NCBI GenBank assembly: GCA_963667205.1
Contig: OY762959.1
Span: forward strand, 1,798,001-1,862,000
Length of the DNA stretch: 64,000 nt
Reading direction: 5' to 3'
Source: CF-162 sp963667205
GTDB lineage: Bacteria > Chloroflexota > Dehalococcoidia > SM23-28-2 > RBG-16-64-32
Shown here: positions 61,815 through 64,000 of the stretch, piece after piece
How positions within the stretch are numbered: position 1 is the first letter of the stretch
Layout: each line of letters opens with the position of its first letter
Translations under genes and position numbers: made by a program
The notes under the pieces: model-generated
What the model was told of the DNA's origin: nothing
What the model saw: the letters and a program-made list of their open reading frames with translations, nothing else
Database searches by the model: none

Positions 61815-63068
61815 CTACGGCAGGTCGAGGAGGCCGGTCTTCGGGGCGCTGACCAGCGCCGCCATCACGCCCGGCGGTTGCTTGCCCTCGAACATCATCT
61901 GGTGGGTCAGCGGGATCCCTTCGAACGAGAACGTCTGACAGAGGCTGGGGTTGATCCTCTTGTCCAGCACCAACTGATTGAAGGCGCCGGCCTGCTCGTC
62001 GTTGGCGAAGTGCGAGCCCTGGAACCGTTTCTGCCGCATCCAGAGGTAACGCAGGTCGACGACGGCGTTGAAGCCGGTCGTGCCGGCGCAGATCACCACC
62101 ATACCGCCCGTGTCGCAGGCGAAGATCGACGTCGGGACCGTGTCCTCACCGGGGTGGTCGAAGACGATCGCCGGGCTCTTGCGCTCGCCGACGATCTCCC
62201 AGAGCTTCGCGCCGAACGCCCGCGCGCCTTTCGCCCATTTGCCGTACGCTTCATCGTCGGTCCAGTGCGGCATGATGCCCCAGTGGTCGAACTCCTTGCG
62301 GTTGATGCAGCCTTTGGCGCCGAGGTCCACGCAGTATTGGAACTTCTCGTCGCTGGAGACGACGGCGACGGGTACGCCACCCATCTCGCGGACGATCTGG
62401 ATCGCCATCGAACCGAGGCCACCTGAGCCGCCCCAGATGAGCACGACGTCGCCTTCCTTCACGGTGTTCGGCGGCCAGCCCATGAGCATGCGATAGGCGG
62501 TGGCGCCCACCAGCGTCGGCGCCGCGGCCTCCTCCCACGTCAGGTGCTCGGCCTTGGGCAGGCACTGGTGCGCCTGCACCTTCGTGAACTGCGCGAAGCT
62601 CCCCCAGTTCGATTCGTAGCCCCAGATCCTGAACGAGGGATCGAACATCGGGTCGTTCCCGGCTTTCACGTAGGGCGAGTCCTCGTCCCACATGCCGCAG
62701 TGGATGACCACGCGATCGCCCACCTTGATGTTCGTGACGTTCTCGCCGACGGCGTAGACGATGCCTGCGGAGTCGCTGCCGCCGATGTGGAAGCCGGTGG
62801 TGTCCCCTTCCTTTTCGCGCGCCTTGACCACGTTGACAGGGATGCCGCGCGCCGCCCAGACGTTGTTGTAGTTGATCCCGGCGGCCATGCTCAGGACGAG
62901 CGCCTCGTTCGGCCTCAGATCCTTCGGAGTCTCGACCTGCTCGATCTTGAACGCGCCCCTTGGCTCCCCGAAGCGCTCCGGCCGGATCACCTGTGCGTAC
63001 ATCCGGTCCGGCACCTCGCCGATGGGCGGGATCTCGCCGATTTCGTAGATATCCTTCGTTGCGACCAC
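61815..63068 (-). CDS. ccr: Crotonyl-CoA carboxylase/reductase-like enzyme
   Basis: This 417-residue medium-chain reductase resembles crotonyl-CoA carboxylase/reductase. It has INYNNVWAARGIP, HIGGSDSAGIVYAVG, WGYESNWGSFAQF, VLIWGGSGGLGSMA and VVICAGTTGFNA with RFQGSHFAN. Residues expected near the CO2 site (Asn in NYNN, Tyr-Glu in GYES, His in GSHF) are present, so carboxylation is possible but not proven; acrylyl-CoA reductase is the alternative. GTG 63068 is chosen for the TAGGAGA site. An acyl-CoA dehydrogenase gene lies upstream. Confidence 0.82.
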   Translation of the reverse strand: MVATKDIYEIGEIPPIGEVPDRMYAQVIRPERFGEPRGAFKIEQVETPKDLRPNEALVLSMAAGINYNNVWAARGIPVNVVKAREKEGDTTGFHIGGSDSAGIVYAVGENVTNIKVGDRVVIHCGMWDEDSPYVKAGNDPMFDPSFRIWGYESNWGSFAQFTKVQAHQCLPKAEHLTWEEAAAPTLVGATAYRMLMGWPPNTVKEGDVVLIWGGSGGLGSMAIQIVREMGGVPVAVVSSDEKFQYCVDLGAKGCINRKEFDHWGIMPHWTDDEAYGKWAKGARAFGAKLWEIVGERKSPAIVFDHPGEDTVPTSIFACDTGGMVVICAGTTGFNAVVDLRYLWMRQKRFQGSHFANDEQAGAFNQLVLDKRINPSLCQTFSFEGIPLTHQMMFEGKQPPGVMAALVSAPKTGLLDLP

Positions 63069-63220
63069 TGAGCTTCTCCTACGGGGGTAGTTGGCAGACA
63101 CGGGGCTTGCCTGGGGCGCGGACTACGGTATCACGGAGTGTAAACGGCGGGCAACGGGCCAGGGGGGGGTGGTGCCGGTCCGGTCGGTAGTTCGCCGATG
63201 GTCCGGCAACCGGCCCGCGC

Positions 63221-64000
63221 CTAGCCGCGTGGGAGGCCGAGGCCGCGGGTCGCGATGATGCCGCGGTTGATCTCGCTAGTGCCGCCGGCGATCGTCGAGG
63301 CAACGGACGCGAGGTAGACACGCCCGAAGCGGCCCTTGTTCGGCGCGTAGCGGGCGTTGGCGGAGCCCTCCTCGCCGCGAGTCAGCTGGCCGGGCAGCCC
63401 CATGATGTTCGAGGCGGTGTTGGCGATCCGCTGGTTTAGCTCCGCGGCGTAGATCTTGACTGCAGAGGCCTCGTGGTTCGGCACCTGGCCGCGGTTCTGC
63501 AGCGAGATCACGCGGTACGACATCAGGCGCGCCGCCTCCGCCTCGATCGAGCGCTCGGCCAACTCCATCTTCGTCGTCGGGTGCAACTCGCCCCTGCGGT
63601 TCGCTTTCACCCACAGCACGAGGTCCTCGACGGACTGGCCCTGCGCGATCGACGTGCCGATGGACGAACGCTCGAAGTCCAGCGTCGTAGTGCCGACGTA
63701 CCAGCCGCGGTTCTCCTCGCCCAGCAGGTCCTTGCGGGGCACGCGCACGTTGTCGAAGAAGACTTCGTTGAAGCCGGAGGTGCCGGCCATGTTGACGAGC
63801 GGCCTCACGCTGACGCCGGGCGCCTTCATGTCCAGCAAGAAGTAGGAGATGCCCTTGTGCTTCGGGGCGTCGGGGTCGGTGCGCGCGAGGAGGATCATGC
63901 GCTCCGAGTACTGCGCGCCCGTGGTCCAGATCTTCTGGCCGTTGATGACGTAGTCGTCGCCGTCCTTCACCGCCTTCGTCTGCAGCGACGCCAGATCTGA
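63221..64000 (-). CDS. Acyl-CoA dehydrogenase (5' part outside window)
   Basis: The partial protein (about 260 residues, C-terminal) has the family's middle strand QKIWTTGAQYSERM, VFFDNVRVPRKDLLGEENRGW, FERSSIG and C-terminal helices ending in STIAGGTSEINRGIIATRGL, with the expected FAD-contacting GGTSEI. The catalytic glutamate of the common type is not evident here, as in related families where it is elsewhere. It precedes the crotonyl-CoA reductase-like gene on the same strand, 153 bases away. Confidence 0.9.
   Translation of the reverse strand, partial: SDLASLQTKAVKDGDDYVINGQKIWTTGAQYSERMILLARTDPDAPKHKGISYFLLDMKAPGVSVRPLVNMAGTSGFNEVFFDNVRVPRKDLLGEENRGWYVGTTTLDFERSSIGTSIAQGQSVEDLVLWVKANRRGELHPTTKMELAERSIEAEAARLMSYRVISLQNRGQVPNHEASAVKIYAAELNQRIANTASNIMGLPGQLTRGEEGSANARYAPNKGRFGRVYLASVASTIAGGTSEINRGIIATRGLGLPRG

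Overview
The window is a GC-rich, gene-dense chromosomal segment with no insertion sequence, prophage, CRISPR array, tRNA or rRNA that I could see. Several features point to a Chloroflexota bacterium of the Dehalococcoidia/SAR202 type, which is an inference from gene content only: a luciferase-like flavin monooxygenase, CaiB-type CoA-transferase, several SDRs, PIG-L deacetylases, an FAH-family enzyme, crotonyl-CoA reductase-like and acyl-CoA dehydrogenase genes, and LexA with a Bacillus-type SOS box (CGAAC-N4-GTTCG). The frequent short overlaps (ATGA, GTGA, TTGA) define many operons.

Layout. 1-6.1 kb: partial recQ, then small catabolic or unknown genes and a broken flavin monooxygenase. 6.1-14.3 kb: thiamine synthesis. 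A TPP riboswitch with its own terminator precedes thiC-thiG-tenI-thiS-thiO, with separate thiE and thiD. 14.4-22.6 kb: a sirtuin coupled to a CoA-transferase, an ECF sigma factor, a 25-bp tandem repeat, an ArsA-like protein with a lost P-loop, a probable selenocysteine peroxiredoxin, a SppA-like protease and an unusual ferritin-like protein. 22.6-27.2 kb: rhomboid protease and a cobalamin-riboswitch operon (btuF-btuC-btuD-adenosyltransferase). 27.3-37.4 kb: an SDR, a peptide ABC transporter whose dppB has an in-frame stop, a c-di-AMP riboswitch before a tiny zinc-ribbon gene, FAH and PIG-L genes, lexA, and a peptide-transport ATPase. 37.5-47.9 kb: leuB-like gene, purU, cimA, PAP2, CvpA-like, HNH, a frameshifted pheA and a usp-trkA-trkA operon. 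47.9-52.6 kb: purF-purM-unknown-purH. 52.7-57.5 kb: ceramidase-like and PIG-L genes, then a c-di-GMP-I riboswitch controlling a GGDEF protein and an HD-GYP protein. 57.5-64 kb: cation efflux, split transketolase, amidohydrolase, thpR, a crotonyl-CoA reductase-like gene and a partial acyl-CoA dehydrogenase.

The strongest unusual signals are these. (1) An in-frame TGA lies at the peroxidatic position of a peroxiredoxin (UxxC), with a hairpin just downstream. (2) Four riboswitch classes occur in 64 kb (TPP, cobalamin, c-di-AMP, c-di-GMP-I). The c-di-AMP one precedes an unexpected 69-residue zinc-ribbon gene, and the c-di-GMP one has a visible mutually exclusive helix and controls c-di-GMP enzymes. 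(3) Several proteins keep their fold but have lost signature catalytic residues (ArsA-like P-loop, HD-GYP histidine, ferritin-like ligands, SDR Tyr/Lys).

Five genes carry frameshifts or a stop (about seven lesions). This could be real decay or errors in a draft or metagenomic assembly. A frameshift in pheA, normally needed for phenylalanine synthesis, makes error plausible for at least some of them.
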